From Manduca sexta (lineage: Eukaryota > Arthropoda > Insecta > Lepidoptera > Sphingidae), in the NCBI RefSeq assembly GCF_014839805.1, contig NC_051119.1, forward strand, positions 1,552,743-1,616,742: DNA of 64,000 nt, given 5' to 3'. Below, one piece after another: positions 18,893 to 32,209 of this stretch. Position 1 is the stretch's first letter. Every line of letters begins with the position of its first letter. Below the pieces are notes generated by a model. That model was not told the origin of the DNA and did no database searches. It saw nothing but the letters and a program-made list of their open reading frames with translations. Made by a program: the position numbers and the translations under genes.

Positions 18893-20034
18893 GCGATTTT
18901 CATTAGATCATCTGTCCACTTCGAAGGTGGATGTCCGATGCAATAAATCAATAAGTTTTAATTTTCAATGAACTATCTCAATCGTAATCCTCGATCCTAT
19001 CTCGAGAATACACCAATCAAAATAAAATTCTTCAACGTTAAAAGAAAACTTGTGCTAATTGGTGTATTTTTACCATCGATAATAAAGCGTTTGATAACGA
19101 CCGTCAAGTCAATAGGCCTTGCATGTTATTTTTCGTCTCACTCAATGGACGTTCTTTCTCTTTCTAATTGAAGTTTTCCTGTTTAAGAATGTATTTTACG
19201 GCGTATGTATGAAAATGTACTTTTAAAAAGTGATCCTATATTGTGTCCCTCGATAGCACCCATTTTACTATAAGTACTGTATACGAAATAAGAAATTTAA
19301 TATATCTCACGCAATGGTATTGGAAAATGCTTAGTACCGTCAGCAAAAAACATTTTGTTTGGGCAAATATTCATATAAATTTGGTAGTGGTAATTTTTAT
19401 TGTTGGACTAAGAAATAAATTTTCAGATCGTAATGCTATTTATCCTTCTTATAATAGCTACATATTAATTTATTACCCTCATTATATAAAAAATATTGTA
19501 TTGTAATTTATTGTTAGACTCTATACTAATATAGCTGAAGAGTTTGTTTATTTCAACGCGCTAATCTCAAGGACTATAAAACTGTTATATTTTTTACTAA
19601 TAGCAAGCTACGTTACTCCTGAGTTCTGTAGGCCACTTTTATCGCGGGAAAATTTTATCCCGGATTTTTTTTCACGCGGGCGAAACCGCAGACACAAGCT
19701 AGTTAGTAATAAATAGAATAAATTATACTGTAAGCATTCGAACCTTTTTCAATGCCATTTTTAACTGCGTGAGATTTACAAAACGAAAGTATCAAAATCC
19801 TCTACTAGATGGAATAAAATTTCAAATGTTTTGATATGCATATTTAAGAAGTAGTGTTAAAACGCGACGAGAGATGTCACTGTAAGCATTAAACCTTTTA
19901 CTTATGAACGTTTTAAATCTGCTTTGCCTTACATAAATATTAAATACTTTACAAAAATATTGCATGTGAGACACAAAAGATGATGAGTTCAATACATACA
20001 TATTTATACGGACAGTTTTAACGATTAGTTATAG
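18893..20034. other. Gene-poor stretch with a family E copy
   Basis: AT-rich sequence. Family E lies at 19515-19705. ORFs here are short, unrecognised and have no splice context. Confidence 0.6.
19515..19705 (+). repeat. Dispersed repeat family E, short copy
   Basis: TATAGCTGAAGAGTTTG, then CAACGCGCTAATCTCAAGGA, and ending GGCGAAACCGCAGACACAAG plus CTAGTTAGT, the same ends as 15798-16322. Confidence 0.78.
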
Positions 20035-20039
20035 TTTTA

Positions 20040-20275
20040 TTGGTGGTAGGATATATTTTATATGATAGCGATCACCGTACATAAGGTGTTACTCACCATA
20101 GTGGCCCACGTAAGTGTCGCGTTCCGGGATCAGCCTGTGTATATCCGATTCCAACAGGCCGGCATAATTGTGTCGACTGTCGAGGGGTAATCATCTCTCA
20201 TAAGTCAACGTTCTATTGGACCGCACTCCACTTACCATCAGGTCTAGTGGGGTCACTTCGCCGAGCAGATATACA
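20040..20275 (+). repeat. Dispersed repeat family B
   Basis: Starts GGTGGTAGGATATATTTTAT, then GATAGCGATCACCGTACATA, GTCGCGTTCCGGGATCAGCC and CACTCCACTTACCATCAGGT. Nearly full length; shares the subfamily feature ATATGATAGCGATC with 36890. Confidence 0.85.
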
Positions 20276-20279
20276 AAAA

Positions 20280-23200
20280 AACAGCAACACCACAAAGAAT
20301 TTTGAATTTCTAAGCACTGCGCTCATTACCCTCAGACGTTAAAGTTAATTTAGACTAGCAACTTCTCACAGCAATATATTTGCGTACTATACACATGCAA
20401 CTCGCTGCAAGTCCTGCAATCTTTTGCTAAACTCAACTACTGCAAGATTTCTTGTTCGAACCTCGCTTTCAATAATCATTGATTACAATAAATTATAATA
20501 AGTTCATAATTAAAGGATATTTCATTTTCGCACATACAAATATCAATGTTTTGTACACATAGAGTTAGTAACAATTAGAGTTTATAAACAATTGTGATAC
20601 ATTGAAGAATGAATTTCTGTAGTGATTGTAGCGAACTTTTCAAAGACTCTAAGCATATGAAATAAGTAATTACTTATACTATACTTTAGAAAAGAAATGG
20701 GATTTTATTTCAATATAATTTGTCTGTAACAAGTATTTTAATAAAATGTTCTTATTTATGTTCCTACATTAAATCTTGTCCTTCGTAACAAAAAGCATGC
20801 CCAAATATTAAATTTGAAGCTAACTGCCCTTAACATAAAGAATTTCAAAATACTGGCAATGTTTGTCATTTCTACATTAGATCTGTCCTTTGTAAGCAAA
20901 TGCATACCCAGATATCGATTTAAAAGTTTATTAGCCTAAATACAAAGATAATCAAAATGTAAATATTTCATTTTTCACAATTAAATTATATCACCATTAA
21001 AACCAGTATAAATCCATTTATATATAAATTCCTCTGATTAAAAATGGCACAATTATCTTGAAATATGGACAAAACAAATAAAATATGATAATAGCACTCT
21101 GTTTATAAGACAAATTATATTGAAATAAATACTATGTATGTATGTGTAACTATAGTTTGTAAATATCAGTAGTACAAATATAAGGTATTTTGTGAGATAT
21201 AGTGTAAGCATTTATATTATTGTTAATGTGTATGTATTTTTGTATAATTGGATTTACTTGTGAATGTTGCCAGATGTTGGGAGTGTGGTTTTTATATTTA
21301 GAGCTCTGGATATTTGTAATTTTATCTGACACTTTTTTCATTTTGAAGTAAGTTTAGTTTAACGGCTTTAGCTACTTTAATTTATATTAAAATTAATATA
21401 ATATGAAAAGGTTCATGTAAATGATACAAGATATTATTTATTACTTAATTACTATTAATAGCAGGATCCAATAGTAAATGTACGTTTTTTTTAAGTTAAT
21501 ATACTAATTATAAACATAACTTTTAATTTATGTACAGTTAACCACAAAGGTAGCTAGACAAATTAAAATTTTCAAAACACTTTCACCGATTAACTTCAAT
21601 CAAAATATATTTTTTATTTAAAATATAGTAAACCATTTGAAGTTTACTGTAGTAAAAAGAAACTATTTTGTCGAGGACACAAAAGTTAAAGGCGATTTAA
21701 AATTATGAATTTGTGCTGCTACTTTTGTGGCTGACTTTACTTTTCTTCTAAGAATATATCCTTCAAAATGATTTGTTACCTCTAGAAAAACGATACACTG
21801 TTCTGTTTTCAGAGAGCTATTAAAATATATATTTCTAAATCTTTGTGTGAAACTGTACTACTAATAGCATCTCTGTTCATTTCATTTATAAAAACCGTAA
21901 GTGTGTGTGTTTGTGTGTGTGCGTGCTAAATAAAAGATATAATACGTAAGAAACATAAGCAAGTTACCTTCACAATATTTTTATTCACATCTGGCAACAC
22001 AAACCAAAAATTAAAATCTCTGACATTGTCGACGTATTTTGAACACGGCTACTAAATTTGATCTCATGTATATTGTGTTTGGTATTTTGTAATAAAATTA
22101 TTACTCAATTCATTTTTTTTTTATTATCGCCCAGAGGTAAAGATGCAATGCTGTCAAACCAAATTTCAATATTTTATTGGCAATTTTTTTTAAAACATTA
22201 AGTAGACAAGAATACTACAATGCGTTTTTTTTTGTCTGTCTTAAGTATGGGTTATTTTTTGTCTAAATGTATTTTAGTAGCAAAAATAGTGATAAACTCC
22301 CAAATTTTCTTGGTGATCAAATTGTTGTATAATTACATAAATACTGCTCATAATAATTTGTAATAATAAAGGACATTTCCGTTTCAAAAATTAACGTATT
22401 AACAAATAAGTATTATCGAAAAATACACTACTATTTGTAATTTATTGAAATGCTTTTTATGGCACCAAAGACTATGTACTTTTTATACCGTAAATTTTTA
22501 CTATTTTTTTTTTATAATTATACTGGATTTTTTTTTGAAGCAGCATTAAGCTACTTAAAAATAAATAGGTATGAATACAAGTACCTATTGTCGAAAACAG
22601 TAAGTAATATTCGCTTCGTAATAATATAAAATTAACGTAAAACAACTTATGATAATGATTTTGAACGAGACAGACACAATGCCGTGGGTCGGGAAGTCAC
22701 GCGCCGCCTGCACGCGGAAGGGTACGTGAGTGACTGCATATGAGAACTATTAAATGGGTTCGACTCCTGACTATGTAAATATTAGAAAAAGGAGGTCAAA
22801 AGTCAGTTTCCCTTTGGTCTTTTTACGCGGTGTAAGCATCCTCGATGTATTATCTTTACTTAACTAATTAGAATAAAGGTTGTTCTTTCATGCAGCGCCA
22901 AATTGTTATTATTACTTCCAGGTGCGGGCTAAAACCAGCATACAATGTGTATTATAGTATACTTTAAAATAGTTTTCAATCATTATTGTAAGACTATGGC
23001 AGTGTCAATTAACAGCAATAAGTTTTGTCACCGTTAGATGTCGTTAGTGTAGATGTTCAACTTTAGTTTTGATAGCATAGTCTAGGTATTTTTAAGTAAT
23101 CATCTTGAAACAATCAGAATAAAGAGTATCATGGATCCGGTATCAGTCATCAATTGCAGCGGTTTTGACCTTTAGGGGTGAGAGTAAATTGACAAATAAA

Positions 23201-23600
23201 TATTACTTTAATAATAATTAATAATCAATTATTTAACGACCTTGTCATACACACAAATTGTTTATCATTTGCGAGTACTTCAACAGGTTAGTACAGAGTA
23301 TATTGAGAAACAAAAGTCCATAACACGTTACATCATTTGTTAGAATATAATAAACATTCTGATCAGACTCCATGCAACATACCGGCCGAGGCCACAGCAT
23401 TTCTTCTGAGGTGATCAACTTGTAAGTTTAATGCGGGAATTTATATCTTAACGCGATGAAATAGGTGGTAATTTCCATTGAATAAATATTCTCATTCATT
23501 TTACACCGAGTCGCTCGAATATAAATCTTAATTTAAGGCTTTAGTTGTCTCAATGTCGTGAAGCAATGTTCGAAAGCCTTATAAGACAATTTAACATGTA
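20280..23600. other. AT-rich gene-free stretch
   Basis: No exon, tRNA or repeat with clear ends was found. A GC-rich island of about 60 bp at 22680-22735 (GTGGGTCGGGAAGTCACGCG and following) stands out but codes for nothing recognisable. There is a short TG microsatellite at about 21903-21925. Confidence 0.55.
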
Positions 23601-23814
23601 TTACTATGAAATTTGAACCGTATTACCATTAAATAAAGTTGATAAACAATCACGCTAACTCGTTAGAAGGTTGTAATCCGGTTCTACAAGAAGTACACAC
23701 GATACACCTTATTTACGACAGCTTACGAGCGTTCAAACTCGTTTGTGTAATAACTCGATCTACGGAGAATGCAAGAATTCGATTGGCTTTAAGCAGTGTT
23801 GTCTTTGCCGCGAG

Positions 23815-24055
23815 GAGGTGCGCACATTGCGCCTGCGTAGTGAAATATAAAAAGTAAAGAGTGCGTGCTTTCTAAATTCAAATATTAAAACTGTCGTTTT
23901 AAGTGAATTTACTTTATAATTGTTTTTGGAGGGATATATCGAGTGACCTATTTAGTTTTGTGATTTGGCATTTCAATAGAGATATTTGTCAGCTAGCCGA
24001 TTGTTTACATTCTATATCGAACCTGTTCAAGTTGGATTTCTTATTAAAAGGTACG
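23815..24055 (+). promoter_or_regulatory. Possible TATA promoter and untranslated first exon
   Basis: GCGCCTGCGTAGTGAAATATAAAAAGTAAAGAG has a TATA-like AAATATAAAAAG at about 23844 following a GC-rich patch. About 200 bp downstream, TTATTAAAAG|GTACGT (near 24050) is a good splice donor. The overlapping open frame (23903-24202) has no recognisable domain. This is weak, context-only evidence. Confidence 0.2.
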
Positions 24056-24296
24056 TATTGTTTGTGGATGCGTGGAAACTTTCAATTTTCTAACGTTTTT
24101 ATGCCGTTTCTGCCGCTATGGGCTATAGCGGTTACTCAACCTGTAAGTTATTTTTATGGCAACCAGTTTGTTTCTCATTCAGTTCGTCAATTAACATATT
24201 AAAAACAACGGATTTTGTATGTATTTTCCCACTTTATTAATATTCTATTACGTTGTAACAAATATTATTAATTTAGTTGAATTTATAAATAAACTT

Positions 24297-24515
24297 ACCT
24301 ATACTATTATATACAGCTGAAGAGCTTGTTTGAACGCCCTAATCTCAGAAGCTACTCAAAAACAACACAACAGATTTCAAAGAAATTTGGTATGGAGATA
24401 GTATGAGACCCTGGGAAGGACATAGTCCACGGGTTTCTATCTTGGGAAAATCTATAGCGGGACTTTTATTCCGGACAAACTCTCACACGGGCGAAGCCGC
24501 GAGCAAAAGCTAGTA
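24297..24515 (+). repeat. Dispersed repeat family E, short copy
   Basis: CAGCTGAAGAGCTTGTTTGA at the left, AAATTTGGTATGGAGATAGT inside, and GGCGAAGCCGCGAGCAAAAG plus CTAGTA at the right, matching the ends of 15798-16322. Confidence 0.8.
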
Positions 24516-25318
24516 CTTATAAATTAGGTATTCAGGGTGAATTATAATAGTATGGGCAAGGAGAAAAAATGTTGTTAAATTTAAAATAATATTTCCAGCC
24601 AGTGGTAACGCGCAACAGTTTAAGTAGACAATTCCCATCAAATTCTGTAAGGTTTTGAAATCAGTTTAAAAAGTATCAATACCTACCTAAGTCGTTATTC
24701 TGAATTTATATTCAAGGAAATAAGGTTGATTTTAGATTTCATTATTTATTGACAAATATTCTGGTAAGTTATAAGTAAGTATAGTGTAGCACTAAAGACT
24801 TGTAGGTACCAACTTATGTATTTACGTAATTCAATATTTACTGAAGTTAAATTCTATAATATTTACTCGCTAACCATGTCAGTGTTTTGTCATTGCCTTT
24901 CCATGTAAGAAGTTATTACTCATTCCAATATTATTACTAGTCATAGAGCTGGGATTGGAGCTACACGGAAGCCTTGAACGAAAATTTTTTCGCGCCCCTT
25001 TTTTACAGCGATCTTTTTTTTAATTCCCATGTATATGTCTGCGGCGCATCCTAGAGCTTTTGACGCCCTTACTAAGGCCTGATATCCCAGGCGAGTGCTC
25101 GGCCCGCCGAACCCTAAGGTCGGCACTGCTAGTCAGTAGATTTGAAATTGTGCCTCCTATTACATATGGGGTCTAACATAAATGGTTTTATGTGGGTCTG
25201 AATTCTGATAATCATGTTCACCCGTCACCTCCGAAAAGTTAAAATTGCAGTGTAGATATTTCTGACGCAACTAGCTACTGTCGCCCCGAGCATGTCAGTC
25301 TTCGTCAGATGATATATT
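24516..25318. other. Gene-free stretch
   Basis: AT-rich, with one GC-richer block (24945-25135) that looks like an old unclassified repeat. No supported gene. Confidence 0.5.
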
Positions 25319-25595
25319 GACTGCCTTGGTGGCGTAGTTGTTATGCATTTGCGGTACAAGTATGACTACCATGATAGGGTCCTGAGTTCGAATCCCGGTT
25401 CGTGCCTAAAAAAAAATAAGATTGGGTTTTTCCATCTTAGAAATTACACAGTCGTATCTCGGAGTTAGGAAGTTGGCGGTGTGATACCCCTGTGTCTCGG
25501 AAAACATGTAATCCTGCGCCTGATATCTCTGTAACTATCCTCACCGATAACTACGCGTCAATGTTAAGAGTAAACCAATCAAATAATTCATCTTT
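25319..25595 (+). mobile_element. tRNA-derived SINE family C, copy 1
   Basis: The head GCCTTGGTGGCGTAGTTG (box A-like) and GAGTTCGAATCCCGGTTCG (box B) are tRNA-like. They are followed by an A-run, ATTGGGTTTTTCCATC and a body with GTGATACCCCTGTGTCTCGG. Other copies are at 27889, 33922, 41054 (minus), 46715, 48424 and 63596. Confidence 0.8.
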
Positions 25596-26373
25596 AAGCG
25601 TGTCAAATACACTATATTGTAACTGGTTAAATTTTTTATGAATTGTCGGTATCAGTTGAGATCGAATCAAAATGACCTTTAGCTGTTGGAACTTTAGAGT
25701 ATTAGTAACGGCTTTAAGGAGGAGGATATTTTAGGGCAATACTGGCCTAGGAGGAGGGTTAACGGTTCCTTAACTCTTAAGTAGCTTTTGTAAATAAGAA
25801 TAGTATTGGGACCTAAAAAAAGTGGGAACAATTTGCGTCAATTTTTTTTAGTATAGACAATAATATCAGGTCCAAAACACAGGTAAAGACATCTTTAAAA
25901 GTACAATAAGACAAATAGATTTATTGTATGTCAATGAAGTATGAAAAATCATTAATTGCCCGCGGCACTCATCGCCATAGTCATAGTCCAAGGCGACATT
26001 CCGACATCACGCCCTTTAAAGGTCGAATATACTTTTTAAATAGGTTCTTCATCGCAAATTATAGTTTTTATCACTTGACTGCTTATTACTAGGTTCAGTT
26101 CGTGGCTTCGCTCGTGTAGTCCTTTTCCAGGAACAAACGAATCATCAGTACGTACTAAAGATTACTCGTTGATTTTAAGCCGTTGGAGTTTTATCGCTAA
26201 TGAATCTATAATATCGCGTGGTTTCAAAAAGCCAGTGAAGGCATTTTTGGTTATCTTAAATGCGTATAAACATAATTGTGAGCTTACCCTTCAGTCAGTT
26301 TCAGATAGGGGAGATTTTCCTCAATTATTTTTAATACAATGGTAAGTGTAGTACATAACATATACATAAAAAA
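25596..26373. other. Gene-free stretch
   Basis: AT-rich. No repeat ends or exons recognised. Confidence 0.5.
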
Positions 26374-26694
26374 GCGGCGATAGCCTAGTTGGTTGTGGAA
26401 CGGACTGCCAAGATGAATGTCCGCAGATTTAAATCCCAATGGCACCTTTGAATTTACTAAAAAAATATGTGTGTATTCTTGGTGAATTATCGCTTGCTTC
26501 AACGGTGAAGGAAAACATCGTGAGGAAACCTGCTGCATACCTGAGAATTTCTCTATAGGAATTTTCGAATGTGTGTGAATTCTACCAACCCGCACTACAG
26601 CGTGGTGGACTAAGGCCTATTCCCTCTCAGTAGTAGAGGAGGCCCGTGCAGCAGTAGAACAGTATATAATACAGTGCTGATATTATGATATTAT
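26374..26694 (+). mobile_element. SINE family A, copy 4
   Basis: GCGGCGATAGCCTAGTTGGT, GGAACGGACTGCC, the shared body AACGGTGAAGGAAAACATCG, and the tail ACAGTGCTGATATTATGATA. The antisense frame read across it is spurious. Confidence 0.92.
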
Positions 26695-27029
26695 AAAGGG
26701 TACATTTAGGGGCAGAAATTGACACAATTGGCAGCAAAATATTAGTATACATATTGCCAAAACAGCCATTTTGAACAGCAAAACGTGGGATCAAACCATG
26801 ATCTACCGTTTGAATCATTGCTCAAGATGGAGGAAAACTGCGGAAACAGTTACACAAGTTGCTCTGCATACGTAACTGGGCGACATTAGCCAAGCACCCG
26901 CGGGGCCAACTGACAGCGCGCCACGCACTGGCACGGCGCGTGCTATGTACTAGTTTTATTACAAAACTAATTAAAACTTATGGTATTTTCTTCACTGGAA
27001 GTTACGGCTACTATTATAAAAATAATATA

Positions 27030-27330
27030 ATAATAATATCAGCCAGCCTCAGCCCTGCCACAGCCTCCTCTACTACTGAGAGGGATTAGGCCTTAGTCCA
27101 CCACGCTGACCTAGTGCGGATTGGTAGACTTCACATACTCTCGAAATTCCTATAGAGAACTTCTCAGGTATGCAGGTTTCGTCACGATGTTTTCCTTCAC
27201 CGTTAAAGCAAGCGATAATTCACAAAGAATAAACATAATTTTAGAAAAGTCCGAGATGTGCCCTTGGGATTTGAACCAGCGGACATTCGTCTCGACAGTC
27301 CGTTCCACACCCAACTAGGCTATCGTCGCT
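27030..27330 (-). mobile_element. SINE family A, copy 5
   Basis: Read on the minus strand it has box A (ATAGCCTAGTTGGG) and box B (GGTTCAAATCCC) near 27320-27270 and ends at about 27030 in GCTGATATTATTATTATA. Well conserved. Confidence 0.92.
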
Positions 27331-27888
27331 TTTCAGTGTGAAAATGTTTACGTCTATTAATCTCGAATGGTGTAGGCAGAGGCGCAACAGGTGCACCCCT
27401 ATAACATAAAGAGCGGCCACCTTTTCGGTCTTTCTTTCAATTTTACTGACTTTTACTTAATTTTACGGACTGGCATGTTCTATTTATTTATTGGGTGTCG
27501 GGGGCAAGGAACCATCTCGGTTACCGTAGTTTCGAACATGAATTCCAAAACTCGTCATCAACGGAGGTGTTTTTTTGTACCTTAACGTTTTCCCACGGGC
27601 TTCTATATTATTTCTAAATATTAAGTCTATCCAGTTGTGTCCAGCGTGGGAATTGAACCCGGGACTTTACGGTTCACAGCTCTTGTACGAAGCTACTTAA
27701 TTTTTATGACATGACGAAAAAAAGCCAGACCCATAAAACAATAACTATTTTAGAGTCTTTTATCTGAGGCCTTACCAAACTGAATTATTATGTATACGTT
27801 TTTCAAAAGTCAGTCTGATAACATGTATATTATAACTTGACCGAGTAGAGTTAAACAATTTTTAAACCACTACCCGCATTATTTTTAA

Positions 27889-28115
27889 ACTGCCTCGGTG
27901 GCGTAGTTGTATTACTACTGCAGTGGTGAGGTTTCGGGTTCGTTCTCCGGGTCGGGCAAAGTGATATTGGGTATCGCTTCAGAGATGAGTCCGGAATTTG
28001 TGCCCCATATGATGATAGGCCGCCTATCACATGGCACGGAATACACATGGGAGAATTTTGGCGCACCAGTTGTGTCTCTGCCTACCCCTTCGGAAATAAA
28101 CGACATAAATATATG
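27889..28115 (+). mobile_element. SINE family C, copy 2
   Basis: Head CTGCCTCGGTGGCGTAGTTG and GTTTCGGGTTCGTTCTCCGG, then ATTGGGTATCGCTTCAGAGA, GAGTCCGGAATTTGTGCCCC and TCTCTGCCTACCCCTTCGG. Near full length. Confidence 0.82.
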
Positions 28116-29220
28116 TAGACGTGTGTACTTTAAACCGAACTTTTTAATATGTTTGTGTTTAATTGTCCTATTAATACATATTATCTCATTGAAAAAAGCC
28201 CTTAGTACTACAATTCACTCACAAGATTAAGCATTGTCACAATGCCAATTAATTACATTGGCTGTAAATTCAAAGTCCTTCACGCCAGAACACTGACATG
28301 TATTAAAAAATAAAAAAATATTTACCTTTCTACCTAGTTACCTTCCAAGGTCTTGTCTCTGTACCGCGGAATGGAGTTTTTTACTGTAATTATTGGGTAA
28401 GGCATAAAGCTACGTGATTTATTATCTGTGGTAATTAAAGTATGCAGGTTACATACGGTACCAAGATATTATTATGATGCCGTTGTACCAAACCCCAATC
28501 CTTTTCATAACTACCAAAATACTGCAGCCGGGGCCCGTTTTTACGTAGTATTAGAAAATTAAGTAGTTTATGAGTAGTAAAATTAGTTTCCGTACAAATT
28601 TTGTTTATATAACTCCTCAGGTATAAACAGATGTTAATGTTGTTAATTGTTTCTTGTAGAGTTTCCGTAGTTTTTCGATTAGGGCATAGGTTTAAGGAAG
28701 ACAATCTAGTTTTAATGTAATTTAGTGCTTAAGTATTGTTTATAATGATTGTGTTGTGTATAAAGATAAATAAAAAAAAAAAACCTTCCAAGCAAGTACT
28801 TAGGTGCGCCTCCGAAAATGTCACTCAGCATGGTTCTTCTACAAACTAGAATTCTCCAACAACATTAACATGTTATCTTTGTTTTCCTTTAATTTATTTT
28901 TTGTTTTCCTTCACAAACTATTAATGTATATTTTACTAGTTCAAGGTGATGTCCATTAATAAGTTAAAAACATAAAAAGCGAACATTACACGAGTTTAAC
29001 AAATGACTCACCAGCATTCCTATTTTTTGCCCATAAAATCTTAGAAAAAAAGTTGCTCCACGGTTTTATTTTACAAATTAAATTTTCCGGTGGTTTTAAA
29101 TTATTACATCCAGCGGATATCGTAACTCATGAACTAATCTAAGCAGCTTATACATCAATATTAACTATAAATAATATAATGTCCGCATTAGTACTGTTAA
29201 TAACTTTTATGGTGTTATTA
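28116..29220. other. Gene-free stretch with an A-tailed segment
   Basis: AT-rich. The segment 28430-28790 ends in AAAGATAAATAAAAAAAAAA, which could be the poly(A) end of an old retrocopy, but no parent gene is recognisable. Confidence 0.4.
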
Positions 29221-29627
29221 TACACGGTCATTTTGACATTGCGTTACTAAATAAAACAACATACTCGTCTTTACCTTTGCTGACATTATACCAAAAATCA
29301 CCCATTAATAACTATTATTTTCACGAATAATCATGCTTTTAGGTATCTGATTTTTTTATCATTTTGTACTTTAATGCGGATATGGCGTGTATGTGGGTAT
29401 ATTTCTGACTGAAAGTATGACGTTGTCGCTGCAAAGAATTCTCTTAGAGTAGTAGTAGTGGCTTTAGGGCGCGTAAAATTAGAATTGCTTTTATTAACAT
29501 TTATTTTGTTCGAAACTTACACTTTTTATTTTACATCTACGGCTCAAGTAACTTATTGTAAAGTGTTATTTTCATGTAGATGAGTAAGTGGTTTCATTTA
29601 GTAACGCAATGTCAAAATCATCCTGTA
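29221..29627. mobile_element. TIR element family J (MITE), complete copy
   Basis: Left end TACACGGTCATTTTGACATT plus GCGTTACTAAAT, right end ATTTAGTAACGCAATGTCAA plus AATCATCCTGTA: inverted repeats of about 32 bp with a few mismatches. Possible TA target duplication. No ORF; a diverged copy is at 42329-42723. Confidence 0.85.
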
Positions 29628-31916
29628 TATGCCTTTGAAATATTTTAAGATAAAACTCACGCATTATATTTTTCCGGTGTGAAATAGAGCCTATATTTTA
29701 AGTTAGATCTCAAGTAATATATCGGTATACTATATTATAAATATAATAAACTGCATTAAATTCCATGGAATAGATTTTGTGTGATGCGAGTACAAACATA
29801 TAGATAGATAAAAATCTTGTATTGACTGTTGCTGTAATAAAGATCCCCATATTATTTTTCTTTAATATCTATGTTGAACGGATTTCGGACTATTCCAGTT
29901 TTATTATATGTAATAGATAATTGATAATATGTATTAATAATAAATAACTCTAAACATAAACGCCAGTATTCATAAACGTTATTTATCTAAGGATGGGGCA
30001 TTGCTGTGAGTGCTTTGTTTTGAGTTCATGAGCATTGAAGTTTAGAAATTAAAATGTCGTAGACCTATATAGTTCATCAAACATTAACCTATGATTCCTT
30101 ATTCACGGACAAAAATTGAAAGAACATCATATTGCGAGTTAGTACTTACCTACATTGTAATGTACTTTACGATACACGAAAACAGTTAAACTTGTTTAAA
30201 TAATTAGTAAAACAACTTTCTAAGCAAAATATTTTATAGTAGTATCCTATAATTCAGTTAGGAACAGTTACAATAAAAACATTGAGAAAGATTCGTAAAT
30301 TTAAAGAAAATGTAATTAAGTTTCGAAGTGTATATGAGAAAACACAGTGTAAACACTTGTTTAAAGTGTATTTGCCTACGGAAAGGTTATGCGGCGTCGA
30401 TTATTTTCAATGCCACGACCGAGTAGGTCAACGTTGCAACTGCGGGGGACACGCTTCCGCAATGCAGCGTTTACAATATCAGAGATTCTTCTAATCGTAA
30501 TAAATATAAGTACCTTGTCATTAATGCTACTGGTTAGTCATTCACACATTATTTTTAGATACAGCAAAATGTGAATTATGGTGACCAAATTATGAATGAT
30601 TTCGCACGTGTTCGAAATTCAAAATGTTATTTTTTTTTTATTTTCCCGCGCCGAGGAGGCTAATGTATCTTAGAACGTCCACGAACGTCAAATAATTTTA
30701 TTTTATTTATCAAAATGTATAAAAATAATGTGTTTTCTATATTTTACCTGGCTTGAAGGCAGTACGTAATATTACTTTTTTATAAAAGTTCATAACTGGT
30801 GATGTCTCTAAATTTTTATCTAACTCTATTATGTATCTAAATAAGAAATTAATTAATATATTCATGACCCACACTAACAATGCTATGTTCAAAGTAAAAT
30901 GAAGCAAGTGTACAACTTTCTCCGTACATTCGGGTTATGTTAATTTTGGCGCGCAATCTTTCGCGTAACCACGCCCTGACAGATTACCAAAGAGTTGATA
31001 ATGTGACAGTTTTGACACTTGCATAAAAAGATGAAAGTGTTACGTATGTCGGTGACAAAATCATTTTTACTGGAAATGTTACCTCAGAACGTCTGAGGGT
31101 GACAAGTTGAACTGTACACAGAGTTTTTTAATTCCATGTCCGGTGTGTTGCTATTATGAATTAACGTAGCAATTATCATGAAGCCAGTGAGCGACTTTTT
31201 TGTCATCCAAAAAAAATAAAAAACACTCGTCCAGTCAGAAACATAGAAATCCGCAAATCATTCCTGTGCTTCCTACAAAAATATTTAGGACTTTTAAACC
31301 TGCCACTCCAAATTCTGTAAACCTGGATCGACTACGTATTATGACACCAATTGGTAAGCCTCGGCGAGTGTCTGGAACCAGTAATCTGTCGTCTACAATA
31401 AAATCAAATAGATAGGACGGCGTTGTATATAATTTTCAAACTATGCGTATACTGTGGCACGCACACCGTTACCACACGTCCAACGCATTGTGCAAGCCGT
31501 CATTGTTCATTCATTCCCAAGCCGTCTCCCAGGACAGACAATGCTGTCCAGCAAAAACACGGGAACGGACAATCAATGTACGGATGTTTTGATTTGTACA
31601 TGAGAAAGTAAATATGTACTTTAACAGTGAAATCAGTTTAAGAATTTGTTTGGTTTAGTGGCGGCTTATAAGGGCTGTGGCTGAATTATTTTTTATTGCC
31701 TCAAAAGACAGACAAGCTAACAGTCCACCTGATGGTAAGTGGTTACTATCGTCCATGAACGTCGTCAATGTCAGGGGACAGTTAAGCCGCTAACTACCGT
31801 AAGGTCGTTTTTAAACCTTGTTAGAGGAAGGACTTATCATAACGCCGTTGGGAAGTTCATTAATTGAAATGTGAAGTCTTGAACTCTAATCCCCGATAGG
31901 AAAATTTATTTTAATA
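29628..31916. other. Gene-poor stretch with weak small ORFs
   Basis: It contains a solo MITE D end (about 29970-30010), two short overlapping ORFs (30282-30494 and 30389-30574), a basic ORF (31200-31415) and repeat-like sequence at 31660-31900 (CCACCTGATGGTAAGTGGTT). None can be assigned a function. Confidence 0.4.
31200..31415 (+). CDS. Unrecognised small basic ORF (71 codons)
   Basis: A short open frame starting MSSKKNKKHSSSQKHRNPQI and continuing with FRTFKPATPNS, then DRLRIMTPIGKPRRVSG. It is Lys/Arg/Ser-rich and probably disordered. There is no clear splice acceptor or donor, no domain and no known neighbour. It could be an exon fragment, a retroelement remnant or chance. Confidence 0.15.
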   Translation: MSSKKNKKHSSSQKHRNPQIIPVLPTKIFRTFKPATPNSVNLDRLRIMTPIGKPRRVSGTSNLSSTIKSNR

Positions 31917-32208
31917 CTAGCTGACCCGACAGACGTTGTCCCGTCTTAACTATGAATTTGCAGCGCGCATTCTGTCAATCGCTGACAGTTATTTCAAACA
32001 ATTGACAGTTATATAAAATTAATATTTTCATTAAGTTTTCTAATTTTCCGCGCAATTTTTTGATTTTTTTCTTTCATAAGATCCTTCTCCTGACAATAAC
32101 AAAAACTACAAAAAAAAAATAGTGAAATCGGTCCAGCCGTTCACACGTGATGGCGTGACCAAGGGAAATAGGGACTCATTTTTATATATAAAATAGATAT
32201 AGATTGAC
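31917..32208 (+). repeat. Dispersed repeat family H, copy 1
   Basis: Starts TAGCTGACCCGACAGACGTT, has CCTTCTCCTGACAATAAC and TCGGTCCAGCCGTTCACACG inside, and ends CTCATTTTTATATATAAAAT with AGAT. The same ends appear at 36226, 37468 and 60175. This looks like the 3' end of a non-LTR retroelement, but the family is not named with certainty. Confidence 0.78.
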
Positions 32209-32209
32209 G

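Noticed and set aside
23639..23857. 72-residue ORF upstream of the TATA-like motif
   Set aside because: Lies before the proposed promoter, has no domain or splice signals and no compositional support.
25319..25400. tRNA-like sequence at the start of SINE C
   Set aside because: Boxes A and B are present but stems are broken and an A-run plus SINE body follow; not a functional tRNA.
27650..27680. Possible tRNA gene (box-B-like sequence on the minus strand)
   Set aside because: No cloverleaf can be folded; it is a degraded tRNA-like head of a SINE.
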